Shown here: positions 1 through 8,117 of the stretch, one piece after another
Numbering within the stretch: position 1 is the first letter of the stretch
Layout of the letters: each line of letters starts with the position of its first letter
From: Ruminococcaceae bacterium UBA1734
GTDB lineage: Bacteria; Bacillota; Clostridia; Oscillospirales; Acutalibacteraceae
Assembly: GCA_002315765.1 (NCBI GenBank)
Contig: DCIE01000028.1
Coordinates: forward strand, 42,406 to 106,405
DNA: 64,000 nucleotides
Reading direction: 5' to 3'
Made by a program: the position numbers and the translations under genes
Notes under the pieces: generated by a model
Seen by the model: only the letters and a program-made list of their open reading frames with translations
The model's database searches: none
What the model was told of the DNA's origin: nothing

Positions 1-752
1 CCGCCGCTAAATCCACCGGAAGAGCCTCCGCCGAAGCCACCAAATCCACCCGGTCCGCCACGGTAATTACCGCCTCCGAAGGGTAAAAATATAATGCCTT
101 TTCTACGGAATATCAGTGTATAAAGGACAACTAAAACTAAAAGTACAGCCCATGAAACGGCAACCTTTTTAAAGTCGGCATCATCTTCGGAATACGATGT
201 TTCGGGAAGTTCCTCGGCAGGAACATAATTCTTGTCGGTTGCGACACCGTACTCAAGGCAAACTTCATTTGCCACAGCATTATAAATATTTAACATACCC
301 GTTGAGAAATTATCTTCTTTTAAGTAGGGTATGGCATAGGTGTCAAGCATACGACCTGTTTTACTGTCTGGCAAAGCACCCTCAAGACCGTATCCAACCG
401 AAATGTAGATGTTTCTATCTTGGGTGGCAAGTAGAATAAGTACGCCGTTATTCTTTTCCTTGTCGCCAATACCCCATTCTCTACCTAAGTTTAAGGCATA
501 ATCGGATATTTCTTCTCCGTCGGTTGAGTCAACGGTAACAGCAACAACCTGGGCGGTTGTCTTGTTTTGAAGGTCGACACCACGGCTGTATATTTTGTCT
601 TCGTCAGTAGGGTCAATACTGTCGGAAAAATCGTTTACAAAAAACTTCTCCGTGGGGGAAAGCTTTTGCTCTTCGCAACCTGTAAGACAAAGAATGGGTA
701 AAATAACGCATACTATCAAAACAGGTGCAAAAAATGTTTTTATTTTATTCAT
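1..752 (-). CDS. TPM-domain (YgcG-like) lipoprotein, 3' end cut by window
   Basis: About 250 codons are visible; the stop lies beyond base 1. The N-terminus is a lipoprotein signal with lipobox LTGC (Cys near residue 26), so the protein is probably anchored outside the membrane. A TPM domain follows (motifs GREWGIGDKEKNNGVLIL and VGYGLEG, about residues 35-170), then one membrane helix near residue 210 and a Gly-rich tail (GGPGGFGGFGGG), the usual TPM-TM-Gly layout. The ATG is 2 bases after the LemA stop, so the two genes are cotranscribed; LemA and TPM proteins are often paired. Their exact function is not settled, with envelope maintenance usually proposed. Family assignment is firm, the role is not. 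Confidence 0.85.
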   Translation of the reverse strand, partial: MNKIKTFFAPVLIVCVILPILCLTGCEEQKLSPTEKFFVNDFSDSIDPTDEDKIYSRGVDLQNKTTAQVVAVTVDSTDGEEISDYALNLGREWGIGDKEKNNGVLILLATQDRNIYISVGYGLEGALPDSKTGRMLDTYAIPYLKEDNFSTGMLNIYNAVANEVCLEYGVATDKNYVPAEELPETSYSEDDADFKKVAVSWAVLLVLVVLYTLIFRRKGIIFLPFGGGNYRGGPGGFGGFGGGSSGGFSG

Positions 753-754
753 AA

Positions 755-1324
755 TCAGTTAAAGGAAACTTCGGGAACAGTATCGGTACCCTCTTGGTTT
801 TCAAAATAATCATATTTTTCAAAGCCGAACATACCTGCAATAATGTTTTTTGGAAATTTTCTTATGGCGGAATTATAGACCTTTACAGCCTCGTTATAAT
901 CCTTTCTTGCAGTGGCAATTCGGTTTTCGGTTCCTGCTAATTCATCCTGTAAAGCAACAAATTGTGTGTTTGCCTTAAGGTTTGGATAATTCTCGGTTAC
1001 GGCATTAACCCAAACGGATATTGCTTTGTTAAGCTCGTCTGATGCGGCGGCTTGTTCTGTGGTGGTTTCAGCGCCTGAAACAGCTGAACGGGCAGCGGTA
1101 ACATCGGTGTATGCTTTGCTTTCGTAGACGGTATAACCCTCAATTGAATTAACAAAGTTAGGGATTAAATCGGCTCTTCTTTGAAGTTGTGTTGAAATTG
1201 TTGATTTTTGGCTTTCGATTTCTTCTTGCTTTGAAACAAGACCGTTATAACTGCCGATAGCGGAAATAATAATTATAACAACTACGGCAATAACCGCCAA
1301 AAGAACAATAAGACCTTTTTTCAT
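755..1324 (-). CDS. LemA family protein
   Basis: This 189-residue protein has one N-terminal membrane helix (about residues 5-25) followed by the long helical LemA domain, recognisable from YNGLVSKQEEIESQKSTIS, RRADLIPNFVNSIEGY, the ENYPNLKANTQF motif and DYNEAVKVYNSAIRKFP. Length is normal for the family. The start ATG at 1324 is preceded by a purine-rich AAAGAGG. It lies 15 bases downstream of the aminotransferase gene and 2 bases before the TPM lipoprotein gene, so it may belong to one transcript with both. LemA proteins are membrane-bound with the helical domain probably outside; the biochemical role is unknown. Confidence 0.9.
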   Translation of the reverse strand: MKKGLIVLLAVIAVVVIIIISAIGSYNGLVSKQEEIESQKSTISTQLQRRADLIPNFVNSIEGYTVYESKAYTDVTAARSAVSGAETTTEQAAASDELNKAISVWVNAVTENYPNLKANTQFVALQDELAGTENRIATARKDYNEAVKVYNSAIRKFPKNIIAGMFGFEKYDYFENQEGTDTVPEVSFN

Positions 1325-1339
1325 AAATATTTACCTCTT

Positions 1340-2509
1340 TTATAAAGTTTTTAAGAATTTGGAAATTCTATTCAGCGCCTCTAAAATATGTTCGGTGCTG
1401 TAACAGTAAGATGCTCTTATAAAGCCCTCTCCGCCTAAACCGAAAGCAGTACCCGGAACAACTGCAACATGCTGTTCATTTAGTAGTTTTTCGCAAAATT
1501 CATCACTTGAAAGACCGGTGCTTTTAATTGACGGGAAAACATAAAATGCACCCTTCGGCTCACGGCAGGTAAGACCTAAATCGTTAAAGCCTTTTGTTAT
1601 CAGTCTTCGGCGAATATTGTACTCGTCGTGCATATTTTGTACTGCTTCATCACAGTTTTTAAGTGCCTCAACTGCGGCATACTGTGAAGTAGTCGGAGCA
1701 CACATAATCGCAAACTGATGAATTTTTGTTACCTGTTTCATAATTTCTTTGGGGCCACAGGCAAAACCCAGTCGCCAACCTGTCATGGAAAATGCTTTTG
1801 AAAAACCGTTTATAGTTACCGTTCTTTCATAAAGCTCCTCAATACTTGCAGGGGAGATATGACCGTCTTGGGTAAAGGTGAGTTCGGAATAAATTTCGTC
1901 AGACAAAACAATAATATTAGTATCTTTAAGAATTTCGGCTATATCTTCTAAATCTTTTCTTTCCATAACACCGCCGGTAGGATTGCAGGGGTAGGGGAGA
2001 ATTAAAACCTTGGTTTTATCGGTGATGGAATTCAGCAACTGCTTTTTTGTAACCTTAAATTCATCTTCAGCCTTCGTTTCTATTATAACCGGTTTTCCTC
2101 CGGCTAATAATGTAATAGGCTCATAACAAACATAACTCGGTTGAGGAATAATTACCTCATCTCCAGGTGAAACTACGGCACGAATAACGGCGTCAATAGC
2201 TTCACTGCCGCCGACGGTAACTAAAATCTCCGATTGAGGGTCGTATTTTGTGTTGTATTTGCGGGAAAGATAATTTGATATTTCACATCGTAGATTATCA
2301 AGGCCCTTATTAGAGGTGTATTTAGTTTTGCCTTTTTCAAGGGACATAATACCTGCTTTTCTTATTTGCCAAGGCGTTTGAAAGTCAGGCTCACCTACAC
2401 CAAGGGAGATAACATCATCCATGGTAGAGGCAATATCGAAAAATTTTCGTATTCCCGAGGGCTTTATTTCTTTAACCGTATCGTTTAAAACGGTTGAATA
2501 ATCTATCAT
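1340..2509 (-). CDS. PLP-dependent class I/II aminotransferase
   Basis: A 389-residue fold-type I aminotransferase of the aspartate aminotransferase superfamily. Seen: the N-terminal SLGVGEPDFQTP, the cofactor contact NPTGG, the SDEIYSELTF aspartate/tyrosine motif, the PLP-lysine motif NGFSKAFSMTGWRLGF (Lys near residue 235) and the C-terminal FIRASYCYS arginine. The start overlaps the stop of the Lrp-type regulator gene by ATGA, so the two are translationally coupled. Regulator-aminotransferase pairs of this kind suggest amino-acid-responsive control. The substrate cannot be read from the sequence; aspartate, alanine or an aromatic amino acid are all possible. Confidence 0.9.
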   Translation of the reverse strand: MIDYSTVLNDTVKEIKPSGIRKFFDIASTMDDVISLGVGEPDFQTPWQIRKAGIMSLEKGKTKYTSNKGLDNLRCEISNYLSRKYNTKYDPQSEILVTVGGSEAIDAVIRAVVSPGDEVIIPQPSYVCYEPITLLAGGKPVIIETKAEDEFKVTKKQLLNSITDKTKVLILPYPCNPTGGVMERKDLEDIAEILKDTNIIVLSDEIYSELTFTQDGHISPASIEELYERTVTINGFSKAFSMTGWRLGFACGPKEIMKQVTKIHQFAIMCAPTTSQYAAVEALKNCDEAVQNMHDEYNIRRRLITKGFNDLGLTCREPKGAFYVFPSIKSTGLSSDEFCEKLLNEQHVAVVPGTAFGLGGEGFIRASYCYSTEHILEALNRISKFLKTL

Positions 2510-2988
2510 AAAAGATATTGCCCCCTGTCGTCCGTATCGCTGTTATAAAGCTTAACATCCATTTCTTTATATCTGCGCATAACAAAATGTGTAGTTGTGG
2601 AAGTTACCGAATCAATGGTTGCAAGTTCACGGGCAACGAATCGGGCAATATCCTGTAAGGTTTTACCCTTGACAACAACATTAAGGTCATAAACGCCCGA
2701 CATAAGGTAAACCGATTCAACCTCGTGGTAGGAAGCTATTTTTTCGGCAACCTCTTCAAAGCCCAATCCGGCCTTGGGTACAACATTAAGTTCAATAATT
2801 GCCGAAACATAGGCACCGTCAATTTTATCCCAGTCGATTACAGCCTTATATCCGCAAATAACGCCGTTCTTTTCGAATTCCTTAATTTCTTTTTCAACCT
2901 GTTCGGTTGTAATTCCAAGCATTGCGGCAATATCTTGGTTGCTGTAACGGGCGTTTCTCGCCAATAATTTTAAAAGTTCGGTATTCAT
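2506..2988 (-). CDS. Lrp/AsnC family transcriptional regulator
   Basis: A 160-residue regulator: an N-terminal winged helix-turn-helix (NQDIAAMLGITTEQVEKEI, about residues 17-35) and a C-terminal RAM/ACT-like effector domain (VESVYLMSGVYDLNVVVKG). I start it at the ATG at 2988, with AAAGGA 12 bases upstream. The reading frame stays open another 31 codons to 3081, but that extension is encoded entirely by the repeated leader element and has no Lrp similarity. It overlaps the aminotransferase start by ATGA. It probably senses an amino acid and controls the downstream gene; the leader suggests additional control at translation initiation. Confidence 0.88.
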   Translation of the reverse strand: MNTELLKLLARNARYSNQDIAAMLGITTEQVEKEIKEFEKNGVICGYKAVIDWDKIDGAYVSAIIELNVVPKAGLGFEEVAEKIASYHEVESVYLMSGVYDLNVVVKGKTLQDIARFVARELATIDSVTSTTTHFVMRRYKEMDVKLYNSDTDDRGQYLL

Positions 2989-3147
2989 AATTATGACCAT
3001 TCCTTTCCGCTGCACTATAAGGCATAAACGACCGACGAAAGTGATGGTCATAATATGCCGTGTTTTTCGGTTGCCTCGCAAGAGACGAGAAAAACGGCGC
3101 GTTATAATTTTTTAAAGTTCGGAAGATTTATCTTTCAAACTTATTTT
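2989..3147 (-). repeat. Repeated structured leader element, copy 1 (before the Lrp gene)
   Basis: About 159 bp, closely similar to 4114-4269. On the minus strand it contains three stems: a palindrome built on AAGTTTGAAAGAT/ATCTTCCGAACTT; an imperfect stem pairing 3058-3070 with 3086-3098; and a perfect 11-bp stem pairing 3044-3054 with 2990-3000 (ATTATGACCAT with ATGGTCATAAT). The last stem falls between the Shine-Dalgarno AAAGGA and the ATG of the Lrp gene. A small ORF starting at 3051 (MTITFVGRLCLIV) runs in frame into the Lrp gene. It may be a cis-regulatory RNA or a miniature repeat with no function. Confidence 0.8.
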
Positions 3148-3162
3148 CTTCTTTTCTTGATA

Positions 3163-4113
3163 TTATTGCAAACCTAAATTATTAGGTAAAGATATAACCT
3201 TAAGAGGCCATTGTGGGTCGGCACCGCAACTCATTCTCTCCATAGCACAAAACTCCGGACCGTTTGCATTTCCCACATGAGTAACCCAGTGGTAGCCGTT
3301 TTTCTCTCCGGCATAGATACAAATATGAGTACAGTAATTGTTTCGTTTCTTGAAATCTGTAAAGAGCATTAATGAACCGATGGGAATTTTGTCTATGGGT
3401 TTAAATATTGTTCTTGTTCCGCTGGATTTTGCCGAAAATCTTAAGTATTTAGAGTATCCTGCTTTAACCCATTTCTGTCCTGCTATGTACCAATCGTTTG
3501 CAGAATATGACCTTTTAGGCTTAGCTAACTTTGAGGTGTTGATTTTCGCCACATTGGGTAAATAATTAAAATATACATAGGTGGCATAAGAGGCACAAAC
3601 AAGTCCGCCTTTTTGGAACTTCTTAATATTCGGCTTTCCTGACGATGTCTTTTCATAACCTGTACTTCCGCCACCGTAGGTTATTTTTGAAAGCCAACCT
3701 TTACCCCTCTTCTGGGCGCATAGTACATAATTCCAATTCGGATTATCTTTTACTGTCTTTTTGTAATTGTAGCCGGTATAAATAAGGGCATCTAAAAAGA
3801 CATTTTTAGTAAAGGTCATTTTGGTAACCTTTTTAGTAGTTTTCTTAGTGGTGGTAGTCTTTTTTGCAGTAGTTGTGGTTTTTTTGGTGGTTGTTGTTTT
3901 TGTGGAAGCAGTGGATTTTTTTGTTGTGGTGGACAAAAGAATTAAATTCTCGGAATTACCGCCCGTTGACAGGGTTGTTATGGTTTTTTCCGAAACATCC
4001 GATTTCTTCTGTTGCGATTTGGAAGCCTTGCCGGTTCCCATAGTGTTAATCATAATTAAAGTCGCAATCAAAAAAGAAATAGTGGAAACGCAAATTTTTG
4101 TTAATCTGTTCAT
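3163..4113 (-). CDS. Secreted NlpC/P60- or CHAP-like protein with Thr/Lys linker
   Basis: 316 residues from the ATG at 4113 (a GTG 12 bases upstream is inside the repeat element). An N-terminal signal/anchor helix (about residues 8-25) is followed by a low-complexity Thr/Lys linker (TTTKK-type repeats, about residues 60-105) and a C-terminal domain of about 200 residues. That domain has a candidate catalytic cysteine in GGLVCASYATYVYF and histidines in YCTHICIYAG and HWVTHVG, which fits a papain-like NlpC/P60 or CHAP peptidoglycan hydrolase. The usual DC(S/W)G signature is absent, so activity is inferred. It has its own promoter with a ~230-nt leader containing repeat copy 2. Confidence 0.7.
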   Translation of the reverse strand: MNRLTKICVSTISFLIATLIMINTMGTGKASKSQQKKSDVSEKTITTLSTGGNSENLILLSTTTKKSTASTKTTTTKKTTTTAKKTTTTKKTTKKVTKMTFTKNVFLDALIYTGYNYKKTVKDNPNWNYVLCAQKRGKGWLSKITYGGGSTGYEKTSSGKPNIKKFQKGGLVCASYATYVYFNYLPNVAKINTSKLAKPKRSYSANDWYIAGQKWVKAGYSKYLRFSAKSSGTRTIFKPIDKIPIGSLMLFTDFKKRNNYCTHICIYAGEKNGYHWVTHVGNANGPEFCAMERMSCGADPQWPLKVISLPNNLGLQ

Positions 4114-4269
4114 TTTTATGACCATCCCTTTATACTACGCTACAAGGCACAAATGACCAATGAAGGAAATGGTCATAAAATGCCATGTTTTTCGGTTGCC
4201 TCATTAGAGGCGAGAAAAACGGCGCGTTATAATTTTAAGTTTGGAAGATTTATCTTTCAAACTTATTTC
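4114..4269 (-). repeat. Repeated structured leader element, copy 2 (before the NlpC-like gene)
   Basis: The partner of 2989-3147, also ending exactly at a start codon. The stem next to the start codon is a perfect 12-bp pairing of 4169-4180 with 4114-4125 (TTTTATGACCAT with ATGGTCATAAAA). It differs from copy 1 by a compensatory A-U to U-A change. The middle stem pairs 4182-4194 with 4211-4223 and the distal palindrome pairs 4237-4249 with 4252-4264. Here the small ORF (MTISFIGHLCLVA) ends at its own TAG. A candidate promoter lies at 4351-4379. Confidence 0.8.
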
Positions 4270-4350
4270 GTACCTTTCATTCCGCAATATGAAATGCAAA
4301 AGACAGTTTTGGATAAATAGATACACTCCCCAAAATAAACTATCCTACAT

Positions 4351-4379
4351 ATTATACAACTTCTTTATAAAAATAGCAA
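4351..4379 (-). promoter_or_regulatory. Sigma-A-type promoter for the NlpC-like gene
   Basis: On the minus strand TTGCTA (4374-4379) is 17 bases from TATAAT (4351-4356). The predicted start near 4344 gives a 5' leader of about 230 nt that carries the whole repeat element. The remaining bases up to 4450 are AT-rich with no other recognisable feature. Confidence 0.6.
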
Positions 4380-4487
4380 GTTTTTTAAAGTGGAATAAAT
4401 TTGCATAAATTTGCAAAAAAATGAAAAAAACTCTTCTATTTACGGATGTAATTTGCTATAATATATAATATATGTTTTAAGGAAAGG

Positions 4488-5264
4488 TTGAGTACGGCAT
4501 TGGAAATCTTGATTGACGGTCTTAATATCGAATATACGGAATCGGGAAATCCCGAGGGAACCGAGGTATTATTGCTTCACGGTTGGGGCTCTTCCTTTGA
4601 TGTATATAAGGGAATAATGAATTGCCTTGCCGATAGGTGCAAAACGGTTGCGGTTAATTTTCCCGGTTGCGGAAACAGTGATACCATGGAAAAACCTTGG
4701 AATTTAGATAACTACTGCGATTTTGTTTTGAAGTTCATTAAGGCGGTAGGACTTAAAAATCCCATTATTTTCGGACATTCCCACGGCGGTAGGGTTGCCC
4801 TTAAGCTTTCGGCAACAAAACTTTTAACTCCGCCTAAAATGGTTTTGTTTGACTCGGCAGGACTAATCCCCGTTAAAACTCCGGCTCAAAAACGAAGAGC
4901 CAGGAATTTCAAAACCGTAAAAAAGGTTTTGTCAATGCCTGTTATCAATAAATTTTCAGGTGGACTTTTGGAAAAAGCAAGAAATCATTACGGCTCGGCC
5001 GACTATAATTCGGCACCTCCCGTATTAAGGCAAACCCTTGTTTCCCTTGTAAATACCGACTTAAGGGAAATTTTACCTGATATTTCCTGCCCGACCTTGC
5101 TTATTTGGGGAGATAATGATACGGCAACACCTTTAGCTGATGCCAAAATTATGGAAAGCCTTATTCCCGATGCGGGACTTTGTGTAATAAAGGGTACGGG
5201 ACATTATTCTTTTTGCGAAAAGCCTTTTGAGGTTTATCCCATACTCAGAAGTTTTATAAAATAA
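4488..5264 (+). CDS. Alpha/beta hydrolase
   Basis: A 258-residue alpha/beta-hydrolase fold protein: oxyanion-loop LLHGWGSS (about residues 28-35), nucleophile elbow GHSHGGR (Ser near residue 98), catalytic Asp in LIWGDNDTATP and catalytic His in GTGHYSF. No signal peptide, so cytoplasmic. A -10-like TATAAT lies at 4457-4462. The start is uncertain: TTG at 4488 is very close to AAGGAAAGG, and TTG at 4500 is an alternative. It is followed after 10 bases by murF and then ddl, suggesting cotranscription with D-Ala-D-Ala peptidoglycan genes. Substrate unknown. Confidence 0.85.
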   Translation: MSTALEILIDGLNIEYTESGNPEGTEVLLLHGWGSSFDVYKGIMNCLADRCKTVAVNFPGCGNSDTMEKPWNLDNYCDFVLKFIKAVGLKNPIIFGHSHGGRVALKLSATKLLTPPKMVLFDSAGLIPVKTPAQKRRARNFKTVKKVLSMPVINKFSGGLLEKARNHYGSADYNSAPPVLRQTLVSLVNTDLREILPDISCPTLLIWGDNDTATPLADAKIMESLIPDAGLCVIKGTGHYSFCEKPFEVYPILRSFIK

Positions 5265-5274
5265 GTTTATAAGG

Positions 5275-6861
5275 GTGATTCTTATTAACACTTTACTTTT
5301 AATTTCAAACATATTGTTATGCATTTCTCTTGTGTTCTCTTTTGAAAGACAACTGCAAATGTTACAGCAAAATTCATATTTTCCCTCAAGATACTTAAAA
5401 TGGGTAAACCCCTCATTTATGACCGAGCTGACATTTTTATGCTTTGGATTTTGTCTTTCCTCGGTTTTTTATCTCGGCAAAAAGTATCTTGCTTGTTTGA
5501 TTTTATCGGCGGTTATGGCGGCGATAAGGTTTATTTCGGCAACAAAGGTGAGAAAAAAATCTATTAAGAAACTTGTCTACACAGGTAGAATAAAGCGTCT
5601 TTTTGCCACCGCTATTATAGTAATGTGCGGACTGATTTCGGCAGAAGAAATATTAAGAAATACTTTAGTCTCTCAAATTGCTTCGATTGTTATCAATATG
5701 CTTTGTTATATATCCCCTTTGTTTGTGCTTGTTGTTTGGGCTATTACAAAGCCTGTAGAAACGACAATTTCCAATTGGTATATCTGTGATGCCAAAAAGA
5801 TTTTAAAGCAAAACGGTAATCTAACCGTAATAGGTATTACGGGAAGTTTCGGAAAAACCACAACAAAGTTTATTTTAAACAGAATTTTAAGCGAGAAATT
5901 TAATACTGTTTGCACTCCTCAAAGCTTTAATACTCCCATGGGAGTGGTAAGAACCGTAAGGGGAGATATAAAGCCCAGCACCCAAGTTTTCATTTGCGAA
6001 ATGGGAGCAAAAAATAAGGGCGATATAAAGGAAATATGTGATATTGCTCACCCGAAATACGGAATAATCACCTCGGTAGGTGCTCAACATCTTGATACAT
6101 TCGGCAGCATTGATAATGTATTCAAAACAAAGTTTGAATTAGCCAATGAGGTTGGAAAAAATGGCGGACTTACTTATATTTCCGGCGACTGTGATGAAAT
6201 TTTAAGCCGATACGATAAAAATGATAAAACCTTGGTATTGTTTGGCGGTAACGGTGATTATAGGGTAGAAAATATTACCCGAGGTTCCTTTGGCTCAACA
6301 TTTGATTTGGTGCTAAAGGAAAGCAAAATTACCGTAACTACAAAGCTTTTGGGACTCCACAGTATATACGATATTTTGGCGGCTGCTGCGGTAGCTCACG
6401 ATTTAGGTGTAGGCGATACCGACATATTAGTAGCCGTTTCTTCCCTTAAACCCACAGAGCATAGATTAGAACTGAAGAATTTTCATAACGGTTCGCTTTT
6501 GATTGACGATGCGTACAACTCTAATCCCGTAGGATGCCTTGAGGCGGTTAGGACTCTCGGTAGTTTTGAGGGTATGAAAAAGGTTATAGTAACACCCGGA
6601 CTTATCGAGCTGGGTGATAAGGAATATGAATCAAATTATGCTTTGGGACTTGAAGCTGCAAAATACTGTGATATAATAGTTCTTGTGGGGAAAAACAGGT
6701 CAAAGCCTATGATTGATGCGATTTCTACCACGGATTTTGATATTAATAATGTAAAGGTTGTTTCAAGTTTTAAAGAGGCTATGGATTTTTATATTCCCAT
6801 AGCGGATAAAAACAGTGTTGTTTTGCTTGAAAACGACCTACCCGACAACTACTTAAATTAA
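5275..6861 (+). CDS. murF: MurF-like Mur ligase with N-terminal membrane region
   Basis: 528 residues. The first ~170 residues carry about four to five membrane helices. A Mur ligase follows: P-loop GITGSFGKTTT (about residues 187-197), SFNTPMGVVRT, FICEMGAKNKGDI, HxxHLDTFG-type region (GAQHLDTFGS), and the C-terminal EHRLELKN and LLIDDAYNSNPVG motifs typical of MurF. MurF joins D-Ala-D-Ala to UDP-MurNAc-tripeptide. The adjacent Ddl makes that dipeptide, which supports the assignment. The membrane extension is not found in classical MurF and would place the enzyme at the membrane. The start is GTG with a weak ribosome binding site. A related Mur ligase specificity cannot be wholly excluded. 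Confidence 0.85.
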   Translation: MILINTLLLISNILLCISLVFSFERQLQMLQQNSYFPSRYLKWVNPSFMTELTFLCFGFCLSSVFYLGKKYLACLILSAVMAAIRFISATKVRKKSIKKLVYTGRIKRLFATAIIVMCGLISAEEILRNTLVSQIASIVINMLCYISPLFVLVVWAITKPVETTISNWYICDAKKILKQNGNLTVIGITGSFGKTTTKFILNRILSEKFNTVCTPQSFNTPMGVVRTVRGDIKPSTQVFICEMGAKNKGDIKEICDIAHPKYGIITSVGAQHLDTFGSIDNVFKTKFELANEVGKNGGLTYISGDCDEILSRYDKNDKTLVLFGGNGDYRVENITRGSFGSTFDLVLKESKITVTTKLLGLHSIYDILAAAAVAHDLGVGDTDILVAVSSLKPTEHRLELKNFHNGSLLIDDAYNSNPVGCLEAVRTLGSFEGMKKVIVTPGLIELGDKEYESNYALGLEAAKYCDIIVLVGKNRSKPMIDAISTTDFDINNVKVVSSFKEAMDFYIPIADKNSVVLLENDLPDNYLN

Positions 6862-6892
6862 CCTACATTTTATTAAAGGATATGTTGATATT

Positions 6893-8098
6893 ATGAAAAC
6901 TACTATTGGAGTATTTTACGGATGCCGTTCGGTTGAACACGAGGTTTCAATTATTTCGGCTGTTCAGGCAATGAACAGTATAAAAAAGGAAAAGTACGAT
7001 GTTGTTCCCGTTTATGTTGCAAAAGACGGGATAATGTACACCGGTGCCGACCTTTTCACCATTGAAAACTACCGTGATTTGCCGAAGCTTCTAAAAAACT
7101 GCCATCAGGTAACATTTATAAAAACAGGTGAAGGAGTAAGCCTTCATTATCTTAAAAACGGAGTTTTCAGCAAGAAAAAAGATGTGAAAATTGACTTGGC
7201 ATTTCCCATTGTTCACGGTACTAACTGCGAGGACGGTACCATGGCAGGATATTTTGAATTTTTGGGTTTACCCTATATCAGTTGCGATATTATTTCGGCA
7301 GCAGTGGGTATGGATAAGTCGGTATTTAAGGATGTGCTTATGGGTGCCGGACTTCCCACTTTACCCTGCTATACATTCAGGGCAAGACAATACCTTATAA
7401 ATAAGGAAAAAACCGCAAATGAAATAGAAGAAAAAATCGGATTTCCTCTTATTATTAAGCCGGTAAATTTAGGTTCAAGTGTGGGAATTTCCAAGGTTAA
7501 ATCAAAGGAAGAGCTTGTAAACGCCATTGACCTTGCGGTTTCTTTCGGTGATAAGATTTTGGCTGAGAAGGCGATTTCCTCTCTTAGAGAAATTAACTGC
7601 TCTGTGCTCGGCGATGCAGATGATTGTATGGCATCGGTTTGTGAAGAACCCTTTATGCAGGATGAAATTCTTTCGTATAAAGATAAATATTTAGGTGGTT
7701 CTAAAGGTTCAAAGCAACAGGGATCCAGTAAGGGAATGGCATCTTTAGGCAGAAAAATTCCTGCGGATATTTCGGCGGAAAAATCGGAGGAAATAAGAGA
7801 GATTTCCTGCAAGATATTTAAGGCTATCGGGGCTTCGGGCGTAGTAAGAATAGACTATCTTATGGATACATCGGATAATGATAAAATTTATGCTAATGAG
7901 ATTAATACCATTCCCGGCTCACTCGCTTTTTATCTATGGGAAGCAACAGGGCTTAAATATACCGATATGATTGATAAATTGGCGGATATTGCCTTTAAAA
8001 GACAAAGAAACAGGGATAATCTGACCTTTACTATTGACACCAATATTCTTTCGGGGGTATCTTTCGGTTCAAAGGGAAGTAAGGGCTCAAAATTTTAA
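6893..8098 (+). CDS. ddl: D-alanine--D-alanine ligase
   Basis: 401 residues, longer than the usual ~350. N-terminal GCRSVEHEVSIISA, ATP-grasp central region (MDKSVFKDVLMGAGLPTLP, FPLIIKPVNLGSSVGISKV) and the C-terminal metal-site motif YANEINTIPGSLAFYLWE are all present. It makes D-Ala-D-Ala for MurF, encoded 31 bases upstream. Two oddities: the loop after SYKDKY, which usually closes over the active site, holds a Gly/Ser/Lys-rich insert (GGSKGSKQQGSSKG), and the C-terminus ends in a similar SKGSKGSK tail. I cannot tell ligase specificity (D-Ala versus D-Ser or D-Lac) by eye. Confidence 0.92.
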   Translation: MKTTIGVFYGCRSVEHEVSIISAVQAMNSIKKEKYDVVPVYVAKDGIMYTGADLFTIENYRDLPKLLKNCHQVTFIKTGEGVSLHYLKNGVFSKKKDVKIDLAFPIVHGTNCEDGTMAGYFEFLGLPYISCDIISAAVGMDKSVFKDVLMGAGLPTLPCYTFRARQYLINKEKTANEIEEKIGFPLIIKPVNLGSSVGISKVKSKEELVNAIDLAVSFGDKILAEKAISSLREINCSVLGDADDCMASVCEEPFMQDEILSYKDKYLGGSKGSKQQGSSKGMASLGRKIPADISAEKSEEIREISCKIFKAIGASGVVRIDYLMDTSDNDKIYANEINTIPGSLAFYLWEATGLKYTDMIDKLADIAFKRQRNRDNLTFTIDTNILSGVSFGSKGSKGSKF

Positions 8099-8117
8099 AA
8101 AAATCAGGTGAAGTTTT

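Noticed and set aside
3821..4156. Val/Phe-rich 111-codon plus-strand ORF
   Set aside because: It is the reverse complement of the Thr/Lys linker of the NlpC-like gene and has no ribosome binding site.
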